Source: Flavobacteriia bacterium
Lineage (GTDB): Bacteria; Bacteroidota; Bacteroidia; Flavobacteriales_D; Crocinitomicaceae
DNA length: 43,806 nt
Direction of reading: 5' to 3'
Assembly (NCBI GenBank): GCA_947455515.1
Contig: CANGOF010000012.1
Location: 1 to 43,806, forward strand
Below the pieces are notes generated by a model, which saw nothing but the letters and a program-made list of their open reading frames with translations, did not search any database and had not been told where the DNA came from. The position numbers were made by a program, and so were the translations under genes. This document shows, in pieces, positions 16,517 through 25,700 of the stretch. How positions within the stretch are numbered: position 1 is the stretch's first letter; each line of letters opens with the position of its first letter.

Positions 16517-19500
16517 TTATTTAACTAATTCAACATATCCAGACTCAGGATCTGTGCCATCCCCTTTATCTATCATATAAAAATAAGTGGAAGCTGGTAA
16601 AACATTTGAGCCAATTGTAGCGCCTACGTTTGGTTTCCCATCCCAATCATCTTTATAAGGAATTTCACTTTCATAAACTAATGCTCCCCATCTGTTGTAT
16701 ATTAATAGTTTACATTTAGGATACTTACCTGCATAATTCAATACAAACTTATCATTTTTTCCGTTACCATCTGGTGTAAAAATATGAGGTGGTAAAGAAG
16801 GCTCACAATCCGTAAATGAAGTAGTATCTTTCGCTACACAACCTTTAGTGTCTGTAACAATTACAGAATATTTCACATTTTTATCGTCTGGTAAACCAGA
16901 TAAAGTAGAACTTGTTTCAGGTAATAATACCCCATCCTTAGACCATTGGTAAGTATATGTAGGATCTTGACCAGTAATAACAAAAGAACCATTTCCGATT
17001 GCACAGATTGGAAGTTTTTTAGGCGAAATTGAAATAGTTGGAGATGAAAACTTCACTTCAATTTCTTGAGGTTTATCACTAACACATTTACCATTCTTTT
17101 CAGCAGCATAATAAGTACCAGGAATTAATGAAGTCGTAGATACTTGTATTATTTTACTTGCATCCATCCAAACAATATTTGAAGAGTTATAAGGCTTAGT
17201 AACTAAGTCTGAAACCTTTTTGTCAATTCCTTTACAGAAAGTATAATCGTTATCCGAATCTAAAGTTGTCTGACCAAACGAAGTTACCTCAACATTTACT
17301 GTTTTACGAATGATACTTTCACAACCAGGATCAGCGGTTAAAGAAGCATAGTATGTACCGCCAGATGTTAGCGGAGTAATATCTGGTAAAACATTTGTAC
17401 TAACCTCAGAACTATACCATTTTAATATTGTACCCGATCCATTCACTTTTGTTGAGGCTAAATCCGAAATCATTGGTTTTTTATCCGCACAAAATTGTAC
17501 TATTCCATTTTGTAGAACTAAATCGGATGGCCCCTCATTGATTTTAAATTGCAATTTAGAAAAAGCAGGATTTTGACATCCTTTATCATTAATGATATTA
17601 AAGTATATTGTTTGCGTAATGCCACCAAGTGATCCAATAGCTGTTGTTTTAGGAATAGTGTCACCAGCAGCACTTGGAGAAATTACTACCGAATAACCTG
17701 CAGGAATTACAATTGGAGATTTAGATAATAACGAATTAAACGTAGGTTTATCCACCGCACAAATTAATGCAGTTGCGCTTACATCTACTAATGGAGGTAG
17801 AATTGGTCCATTATCCATAGGAATAGTAGTGGCTAATTTAAGTGTACTTTCACATATACCATCATCAAATGTAAATTTATAAGTTGTACCGCTCACTACT
17901 TTTGTACTTCCTAAAATAGGAGCATCAATTGCATTATAATATTTTACTGTTCCTGTAGGTACAGGAGAAAATTTAATTTGATCTAACGTATACGTTTTAG
18001 AAGCACAATATACTACAGTACCATCTAACACTGGAGTTAATGGTGGAGTCTTTTTAGGACCTATTAATACAGAAGAAGTTGCAGGTGAAACACATCCATG
18101 TAAGTCTTTAATTGTAAATGTATAACTCGTATTTGCAGTTAAACCTGCAAAAGAATAGGTAAATGGATTAGTTGTAAGATTTGTTGTAGTTACCGTTGTA
18201 GAAGAACCAACTGTTGGAGTTGAAGTAATATCCCAAACACCAGAAGAAGGCATATTTAAATCAACCGAACCAGTATTAACTGTACAAGTAGGTTGAACTT
18301 TTGAACCTGGTAAAGTTGGAGAGGCTAAATCTATAATGTTCACATCCACTTGTAAACGGGAATTACTTTTGCAGGTTCCTTCGGATTGTTCCGCAAAATA
18401 AGAACCAGAAGTCAATACATCCGTACTATTGTAAGCTGTACCACCAACAAGTAAATTATACCAAGTAATTGTTTTAGATGCATTTGTGATTAAAGCTGTT
18501 AAATCAGAAACTTTCTTATTGTCATTTTTACAGTATGTTAAAGAAGTATTAGGAACGGAAGGAGTTAATAATTCAGAAATAGTTATTATCGTAGTATCTT
18601 TACCACTTGAAGTACATAAGCCTAATTTATCAGAAACACTTAATGTATATACTGCAGTTTCCCCCGTTTTATTTGAAGCTGTAATGTTAATAGAACTACT
18701 TACTTCAGAAGGTAATAAAACACCATCTTTTTTCCATATGAACTTCGTGTCAACCGGATTTGGTGAAGAAGGATCAAAAACTGCAGATAAAGTTAAATTA
18801 TCGCCATAACAAATAGGGCTATTTTTATTTAGACTAAATTTAATTGGATCTAAAGGTGCACCCAACTCACCAATGTTTACAGTTTTAGTTTGGCTACATA
18901 CTGGATTCGCTGAAGTTATTGTCAACGTGTATATACCCTTACCTAATCCTTTCAATGTATCATATGGTGATGTATTTTTTAAAGTAAAAGGATTTGGAGA
19001 TAAAGTTCCAGCTACTGGAACATCTCCACCACTCCAAGTAACCGTACCTTTTCCTCTTCCTTTAATGATAATTGTACCATCACTTTTACCACAAGAAGCA
19101 TCTAAACCAGATGAAGGTACAAAAGCTAAATCAAGAACAATAACTTGAATTGAATTTGAAGTTAGATTATTAACTGAAAGACAACTTCCACTTAACACTA
19201 CATCCAATGTAAATATTTCTCCCGAATTGCTAAAAGGAAATGTTTTAGAATATGTAGAATCATTTTTTCCTACAATTGGAGCTCCATTTACATTCCATTG
19301 ATAAGAATCCACTTTAATACCAGTAGCAGGAGTAATAATGGAACTAAACTTTACTAAATCATCTGGACATACTGTTTTAACACCAGCCAAAACATTTTTT
19401 GATGTTATTACAACATTAGGAGTAACTTTTGGTATAACAACTACGGCAATTACTCCACTTTCGGCATTTGTACAAACACCACTTGAAAGTATCGCTTTGT

Positions 19501-22500
19501 AATACATTGTAGTATTTAAATTTGCAGTTGTACAATTAGCGGTAGTTCCTCCAGTTGCACCATTTATGTTTACCCATCCATTTGTTCCGTTAGAAGATTC
19601 TTGCCATTGGATTGTTCCTGTACTACCATTTAGTTTTAATAATGAATTACTTCCAGCACATATCGTATCAGGTGTAGCTTTAGCTGTTCCTGCCACTGGT
19701 GTTGGACTTACACTAATAGTTACTACGTTACTTGTATCAGTAGCAACACATGCTCCACTTGTAACGAGTGCTCTATAATAATATGTGCCTGTAGTTAAAG
19801 TAGGTGTTGTAAATGGAGAGGAATTTGCACCTCCAATGTTTGTCCAACTAGTAGAACCATCCGGTGATGACTGCCATTGGATAGTTCCTGTATTACCAGA
19901 TAAAGAAATCGTTGTTGAAGTATTTGTACAAAGATTTGTTGATGTAGCAGTTGCTGTACCTCCAACAGCAGTTGGATCAACTTGAATTGAAGCAGTTTGG
20001 GTACAATTGGTGATATCTGTATACGTAATAGTTACATTACCTCCTGAAACACCTAAAACTAAACCTGTATTAGACACTGTAGCAACTGCATTTGAACTTG
20101 AAACCCAAGATAGAGTTGTACCAGAACCTGTTAGTTGAACTGTACTTCCAACACAAATAGATGCTGCACCAGTTATTGTTGGCTTACCAGGAACAGCATT
20201 CATAACTACATTTACTGAAGCATCAGACGTACATCCTTTTGAATCTTGTACTGTAAATGTATATGTTGTACTTGCAACCAAACCTGTAAAAGTATAGCTT
20301 GTACCTGAATTAGTCACTGGACTTCCAGTTGAAGGCGTTATAGTCCATGTTCCTGCTGGTAAACCATTCAACACAACCGATCCTGAGGAAGTACAAGTAG
20401 GTTGAGTAATTGTTCCAATTGTTGGAGTTGAAGGTTTTAAAGTAACATTTGTAGTGTTTGAAGCAGGAGTTGTTGAAGTACAACCGGAATTCGTATATCC
20501 AACTGTTACTGTTTTATTTCCCGAAGTCAACCATTGTAAAGTTACGGTATTATCTGAAGTAGTTCCTCCAGAAATAATTGTGTAATCAGTCGCTAAAACA
20601 CCCGGAAAAGTCCAAACATAATTGGTATTTCCTCCTTGCGTTGTATAGGTAACATTTGTATTTCCACATGAATTTGCACTTGGGCTTATAGTAAAAGTTG
20701 CAGTAATTGGAGAGCTAACCGTAGTAGTATTTGATGCTGGAGTTGTAGAAGCACATCCACTATTTGTATATCCTACAGTTACCGTTTTTGCCCCACTCGT
20801 TAACCATTGAATTGTTACCGTATTATCTGTTGCAGTTCCACCCGAAATAATTTTATAATCAACATTGATTGTTCCCGGGAAAGTCCATACATAAGCAGTA
20901 TTACCAGCATCCGTTGTATAAGTAATATTTGTACTTGGACATGATGTTGCACCAGGAGAAGTTGTAAAAGTTGGAGTTGGAGGGGTGCAAGATTTACAAG
21001 AAATAATTTTAATAGGAACTAAACTATCACACGCATCCATTGATGATTTTAAATAAATAGTTGTATCAGCAGATAAATTTGATGTTGTATAACTATTACC
21101 TGTATGAAACTTAGTTCCTCCAGACGCTTTTGTCCACCAAGTAAAAGTCCCTAAACCAATTGCATTAATTGTAGTATTTGTAGCAGGACAGTTAATTGTT
21201 GATAATCCAGTGTAAGTTGCTGGAGAACATATTTTAATTCCTGTGCCACCACATGATCCTTTTGGGTCTGGGATTAGTGGATTTATAATATAACTAGGAG
21301 AGACATTGTCAGTAAAAGCAAAATTAACTAATGCAGCGCCTGACCCACCTAAAGATATGGTAGGAGTTCCACAATGACTAATATTGAAAGTAGCACCTGC
21401 AGTTTTACCTACTTGCTTAGCAGTTGAATTGAATCGACATTCATATGCAGAAACTGTACCACTATATACTAAAATATCATGTGCAAATTTAGAACTATTA
21501 TTTTGAAACAAAGTAGAATCAACCGTAACCACTGCAGAGGCATTATTAACGGTAATACCTCCACCAAAAGCAAAACCAGTTGAAGTGCCTTCAGTAGCAG
21601 AATTTTGAATAATAGATCTTGTGATTTTGACAGTACCTCCTTCAATAAAAATTGTACTTCCTTTTAAAGCATCAGATTGCATATGAAACACATTATCTGT
21701 AAACTTAGAGTCGTATATGGAAACTTTTCCATTCAGGATATAAAATATACCTTTTAAATCATCTCCAGATTCATTCAATTCAATTAACGAATTATAAACA
21801 TCTACTGTTCCATTATCAACTCTTAACGCCGTACCATCATCATTTGCACGATAATTTCCGTTAAATAAATAACTTCTGAAAGTAACTTTTGAACTTGCTC
21901 CAACTACTCTTATTCCTCCACCAGCAGCTGCAGACATGTTGTTACAAGTTCCTCCTCCTCCATAAAAATCAACCTGCGCACCAGAACGAACTTCAACAGG
22001 ATAATCTCCTAACGCATCGTTACACAAATTAATTTGAATATTGTTAATCTTAATACCTGTTACATTAGATTTTATATTTATCGCTTTTCCGTAACCAGGT
22101 GTATCATAATTGTAACCAGTAATTTTAAAATCTGATAAAGTTATATTATTAGCTTCTAAAGAAATAAATCTTTTTTGTTGCCCATTGTAATTAAAAACTG
22201 TGTTTCCAGAACCAGCGCCTTGGATTGTTAAACCTGGAGTTGAAATAGTGATTGCTTGATCCGTTTTAAAATAATTATCATAATCAACGTAAATAACATC
22301 CCCTGAAGTAAATGCATATCCTGAAGTTTTAATTAACCAACTCAAAGTTTGCGCAGGTGTACTTGCTGACTTACCTTTTCCAGCAGCATCAACTCCAACA
22401 GCTGTACAAAAAATATCATTTGAAGCTGAATAAGTATAATTCACATAATAATTGGTAGCTTTTACACTCAAAGATATCATGATGTTTAGTAACAAGACAA

Positions 22501-22528
22501 CCCCGATTGAAAATATTTGCGTTTTCAT
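16517..22528 (-). CDS. Giant beta-helix / Ig-like adhesin with type B T9SS sorting domain
   Basis: A 2003-aa surface protein. The signal peptide is MKTQIFSIGVVLLLNIMISL plus SVKA. Next comes a right-handed beta-helix region (to about residue 430; motifs such as GDVIYVDYDNYF, LTIQGAGSGNTVF). Many Ig-like or PKD-like beta domains follow, including two tandem 91-residue repeats at about 512-694, a Big2-type domain (VQLTGSGTTLSWVSSSN), and two TIQWQSS/TIQWQES domains. The last 85 or so residues (PHIFTPDGNGKNDKF, IYNRWGALVY) are a type B T9SS sorting domain. The open frame runs 22 codons further upstream from a GTG, but only the ATG at 22528 gives a clean signal peptide. It has its own consensus promoter and is followed by its probable partner, PorP/SprF. 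It is likely an SprB-like adhesin or matrix protein; the ligand is unknown. Confidence 0.92.
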   Translation of the reverse strand: MKTQIFSIGVVLLLNIMISLSVKATNYYVNYTYSASNDIFCTAVGVDAAGKGKSASTPAQTLSWLIKTSGYAFTSGDVIYVDYDNYFKTDQAITISTPGLTIQGAGSGNTVFNYNGQQKRFISLEANNITLSDFKITGYNYDTPGYGKAINIKSNVTGIKINNIQINLCNDALGDYPVEVRSGAQVDFYGGGGTCNNMSAAAGGGIRVVGASSKVTFRSYLFNGNYRANDDGTALRVDNGTVDVYNSLIELNESGDDLKGIFYILNGKVSIYDSKFTDNVFHMQSDALKGSTIFIEGGTVKITRSIIQNSATEGTSTGFAFGGGITVNNASAVVTVDSTLFQNNSSKFAHDILVYSGTVSAYECRFNSTAKQVGKTAGATFNISHCGTPTISLGGSGAALVNFAFTDNVSPSYIINPLIPDPKGSCGGTGIKICSPATYTGLSTINCPATNTTINAIGLGTFTWWTKASGGTKFHTGNSYTTSNLSADTTIYLKSSMDACDSLVPIKIISCKSCTPPTPTFTTSPGATSCPSTNITYTTDAGNTAYVWTFPGTINVDYKIISGGTATDNTVTIQWLTSGAKTVTVGYTNSGCASTTPASNTTTVSSPITATFTISPSANSCGNTNVTYTTQGGNTNYVWTFPGVLATDYTIISGGTTSDNTVTLQWLTSGNKTVTVGYTNSGCTSTTPASNTTNVTLKPSTPTIGTITQPTCTSSGSVVLNGLPAGTWTITPSTGSPVTNSGTSYTFTGLVASTTYTFTVQDSKGCTSDASVNVVMNAVPGKPTITGAASICVGSTVQLTGSGTTLSWVSSSNAVATVSNTGLVLGVSGGNVTITYTDITNCTQTASIQVDPTAVGGTATATSTNLCTNTSTTISLSGNTGTIQWQSSPDGSTSWTNIGGANSSPFTTPTLTTGTYYYRALVTSGACVATDTSNVVTISVSPTPVAGTAKATPDTICAGSNSLLKLNGSTGTIQWQESSNGTNGWVNINGATGGTTANCTTANLNTTMYYKAILSSGVCTNAESGVIAVVVIPKVTPNVVITSKNVLAGVKTVCPDDLVKFSSIITPATGIKVDSYQWNVNGAPIVGKNDSTYSKTFPFSNSGEIFTLDVVLSGSCLSVNNLTSNSIQVIVLDLAFVPSSGLDASCGKSDGTIIIKGRGKGTVTWSGGDVPVAGTLSPNPFTLKNTSPYDTLKGLGKGIYTLTITSANPVCSQTKTVNIGELGAPLDPIKFSLNKNSPICYGDNLTLSAVFDPSSPNPVDTKFIWKKDGVLLPSEVSSSINITASNKTGETAVYTLSVSDKLGLCTSSGKDTTIITISELLTPSVPNTSLTYCKNDNKKVSDLTALITNASKTITWYNLLVGGTAYNSTDVLTSGSYFAEQSEGTCKSNSRLQVDVNIIDLASPTLPGSKVQPTCTVNTGSVDLNMPSSGVWDITSTPTVGSSTTVTTTNLTTNPFTYSFAGLTANTSYTFTIKDLHGCVSPATSSVLIGPKKTPPLTPVLDGTVVYCASKTYTLDQIKFSPVPTGTVKYYNAIDAPILGSTKVVSGTTYKFTFDDGICESTLKLATTIPMDNGPILPPLVDVSATALICAVDKPTFNSLLSKSPIVIPAGYSVVISPSAAGDTIPKTTAIGSLGGITQTIYFNIINDKGCQNPAFSKLQFKINEGPSDLVLQNGIVQFCADKKPMISDLASTKVNGSGTILKWYSSEVSTNVLPDITPLTSGGTYYASLTADPGCESIIRKTVNVEVTSFGQTTLDSDNDYTFCKGIDKKVSDLVTKPYNSSNIVWMDASKIIQVSTTSLIPGTYYAAEKNGKCVSDKPQEIEVKFSSPTISISPKKLPICAIGNGSFVITGQDPTYTYQWSKDGVLLPETSSTLSGLPDDKNVKYSVIVTDTKGCVAKDTTSFTDCEPSLPPHIFTPDGNGKNDKFVLNYAGKYPKCKLLIYNRWGALVYESEIPYKDDWDGKPNVGATIGSNVLPASTYFYMIDKGDGTDPESGYVELVK
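20446..20991 (-). repeat. Tandem 273-bp (91-aa) repeat inside the 2003-aa adhesin
   Basis: Two adjacent in-frame copies have a 273-base period. Landmarks line up exactly: GTAAAAGTTG at 20964 and 20691, and the GGAGTTGT region near 20740 and 20467. Each copy encodes a PKD-like domain containing YVWTFPG, IISGGT, QWLTSG and TVTVGYTNSGC. The copies differ at scattered bases, so the duplication is not brand new. The outer boundaries are approximate. Confidence 0.85.
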
Positions 22529-22619
22529 AACAAAAAGTTTAATACGAATAAATAACCTTAATGACGTAGAAATATATATTTGGTTGCCAAACACATTCTA
22601 CACCTAATATAAAGCGTGA

Positions 22620-22650
22620 CAAAAATAACATAATTTACAGAATTACAAAA
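22620..22650 (-). promoter_or_regulatory. Promoter for the 2003-aa adhesin operon
   Basis: On the minus strand TTTTG (22650-22646) is followed by 18 bases and TATTTTTG (22627-22620), a full match to the Bacteroidota TTTG-N18-TAnnTTTG pattern. Start of transcription near 22613 would leave a leader of about 85 bases before the ATG at 22528. It overlaps an imperfect hairpin (22636-22665) that may end the upstream transcript. Confidence 0.72.
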
Positions 22651-22665
22651 TTTTTAATCTGTAAT
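22636..22665 (-). terminator. Weak candidate terminator between the two giant adhesin genes
   Basis: An inverted repeat of about ten pairs with one bulged base (TTACAGAATTA with TAATCTGTAA) lies about 50-80 bases past the stop of the 1733-aa gene. On the minus strand it is followed by ATTATG and TATTTTTG. The stem is AT-rich and the T run is poor, so termination may be partial. Confidence 0.35.
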
Positions 22666-22717
22666 TACATGAATAATGACATTCAAAAATTAAAACAATT
22701 AGAAAGTTTAAATTTGA

Positions 22718-25700
22718 CTATTTTGCTAATTCAACAAAACCGGACTCAACTTCAGATCCATCGCCTTTATCTATCAAATAAAAATAGGTCGCAGCTGGCA
22801 ACAAACCATCCCCTAAGGCACTCCCAACATTTGCTTTTCCGTCCCAAGAATCAGTATATGGAATTAAACTTTCATACACAAGTGATCCCCAACGGTTGTA
22901 AATAAGCAACTTACATTTAGGATATTTAGTCGCATAATTTAAAATAAATTTATCATTTTTACCATTTCCATCTGGTGTAAAAATGTGCGGTGGTTTAGCT
23001 GGCTCACATTCGTCAAACGAATATGTATTTGTAACAGTGCAACCTAATGTATCTGTAACTTTAACCATGTATTTGATTGTTGTATCATCTAACAAACCAG
23101 CAATGGAAGAACCATTTTCAATCATTACTCCCCCATCTTTAAACCATTGGTATTTAAACGATGAATTAGCGCCTATTACTTTTATCATTCCAAATCCAAG
23201 CTCACACGTTGGCAGTTTTTCTGGACTCAATGAAATCATTGGTTCTAAGAAAACAACTTGAACTTCTTGCATCATATCACTCACACAACTATCCTTCATT
23301 TCAGCAGCAAAATATGTGCCCGGAATTAAAGTAGTAGAAGGCAACTGCATTACTTTATTTTGATTGAACCAAACAATATCTACTTTAGAATATGGATCGG
23401 TTGGTAAATCACTGATAAGCTTTTTATCGCCCTTGCAGAACGTATATTTGTTTGTTGGATCTAATTTAGTTTCTCCTAAAGAAACAATCATAACAATTAG
23501 AGGTTTAGTCGTTATGCTTTCGCACCCTTTATTATTGGTCAAAGTTCCGTAGTAATTTCCAGTAGATAGCGGAGTAGTATTCTGCAACAATGTTCCGTTG
23601 AACAAATACCATTTCAAAGTTCCAGCTCCACTTACTTTTGTTGAAGAAAGGTTAGCGACTGTAGGATTATTTTTTGCGCAAAAAGATACTACCCCATTTT
23701 TCAATAGTAAATCTGTTGGACCTAAATTTATTTTGTAGGTCAAAGAGTCAAAAACTAAATTTAAACAAGTATTTGAGTCTTTTATAGAATAATAAATCTT
23801 ATGTACTAAAGAATCTGCTGCACCAATAATTGTTGTATTTGGAATAAATGAATTACCAGATTTAATGGATGAAAAGAAAACAGAATCTCCTTTGTTTAAT
23901 CCTGTAAAATTACTTATCAATGAATTAAATGTCGGTTTATCACTTGCACAAAACACTTTATTCGTTAAATCTAAGGTTTTTAATTTAGGTCCAATATTCA
24001 AAGCGATGATGGTATCTAATTTTTTGCTTTCACAAGTTCCATTGAAAAAAGAAAATTGGTAGTGGGTATTCGGCAGAATCTTAGTTGTAGCAGGTGAAGC
24101 GATTACAATTCCCGCAGCATCATAATACTTAATTGTTCCTGTTGCTTTAGGGTTGAATTTTACATCTGTCAAATAGTTTGAATTAGAGGCGCAATAAATT
24201 GATTTTATATCGATTACAGGTTTGTTAGGTACAGGTAATTCAGGGTTTATTGTAACAGAAGTGGTTGATGGAGATGAACAACCATTTATGTCTTTACATA
24301 CAAAAGTATAAGTACCTGGTTTCAATCCTTTAAATCTAAATGTAAAAGGAACGATGGTTAAATTTCCTGTTTTGATTGTAGTTGGAAAACCAACAACGGG
24401 AGTCGCAATAATATCCCAAATATCTGCAGAAGGTAAATCAATGTTTACCGAACCTGTAAGTGTATCACAAGAAGGTTGAATTACAACTCCAGGTAAGGTA
24501 GGAGCCTGAACATCAATAATTGTCACATCTACTTTTAAACGACTACTACTTGCGCAAATACCATTGGATTGTTCCGCATAATACGAAAGTGATTTCAACA
24601 AGTCATTATTAGTGAACATTGTTCCACCTACTAATTGATTAAACCAGATAATACTATCCGATTTATTCGTAATTAACTTAGTTAAATCATTTATGGTTTT
24701 TTTATCTGATTTACAAAAAGTTTGCGTTTTAGACACTATGGTAGGTATTGAAGGTGTAGCTACAAATGTTATTATAACAGAATCAGCATTCGAAGTACAT
24801 CCATTATCATTTGCTTTAACAGCATATTTATGCGATTCGTTTTTACCCGGTACACTCAAAATTGCATTTACAATTAATTTATCTGTCGTTTGACCAGGAA
24901 TAACCACCCCATCTTTATACCAAATATAGGTTAACGTTCCTGAAGGAGTAACACCAGTAGCTGTAAGGGTAATACTACCTCCTTCACAAATTGAATCATT
25001 AGTATAAGTAATGATAGGGTCTTCAGGAGCATTCGGGTCAGTAAGTGTAACTACTTTAGGGAAAATACAACTCCCATTAGTAAAAGTAATCGTATAGGAA
25101 CCTTTACATAAACCTGTAATCTTCTCTTTTCCTGGAATTGTTAAGGTAACTGAAGTATGTGTACCACTTGATGGACCGGACCAAGAAACATCACCACTCC
25201 CTGAACCTTCCACACAAATTTCCCCATCACAAACACCACAAGCAGAGGGCGCTTTACATTCTTTAACAACTAAATTATTTTTTATCACATTGGACAGAAT
25301 CGTATCAGATTCAACGGAGGAATTTAATAGACAACAATTACCTGCTACTGAAATAACACAATAGATTGAATCAAAATCTTTAGCGATGGTTGCATAGGTA
25401 TTTTTTGTTGCTCCAACAATGTTAGTTGCTCCATTTTTCCATTGGTATGTAACCACACCACACCCTATGTTAAACGTCGAAGCAGTATATGTTACTTTCG
25501 TATCTGGACAAACAGTAATTTTGGAGAATTGTTTTCTTAACAAAGTTTCAGTTTGATCCGATTTAATATCGATACTATCTCTTAAAATAGGGTTAACTAT
25601 CACTTTAATTACACTTGATTGTACGGAAGGGCAAGCACCACTTTTCACCATCGCTCTGTAATACATAGTACTAAATAATTTAGCAGTGGTACAACTCTTT

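Noticed and set aside
22529-22594. 22-codon GTG-started extension of the 2003-aa adhesin
   Set aside because: It would bury the signal peptide; the ATG at 22528 places it at the N terminus.
22669-22905. 78-codon plus-strand frame starting in the gap between the adhesin genes
   Set aside because: Most of it is antisense to the sorting domain of the 1733-aa protein, and it has no recognisable product.
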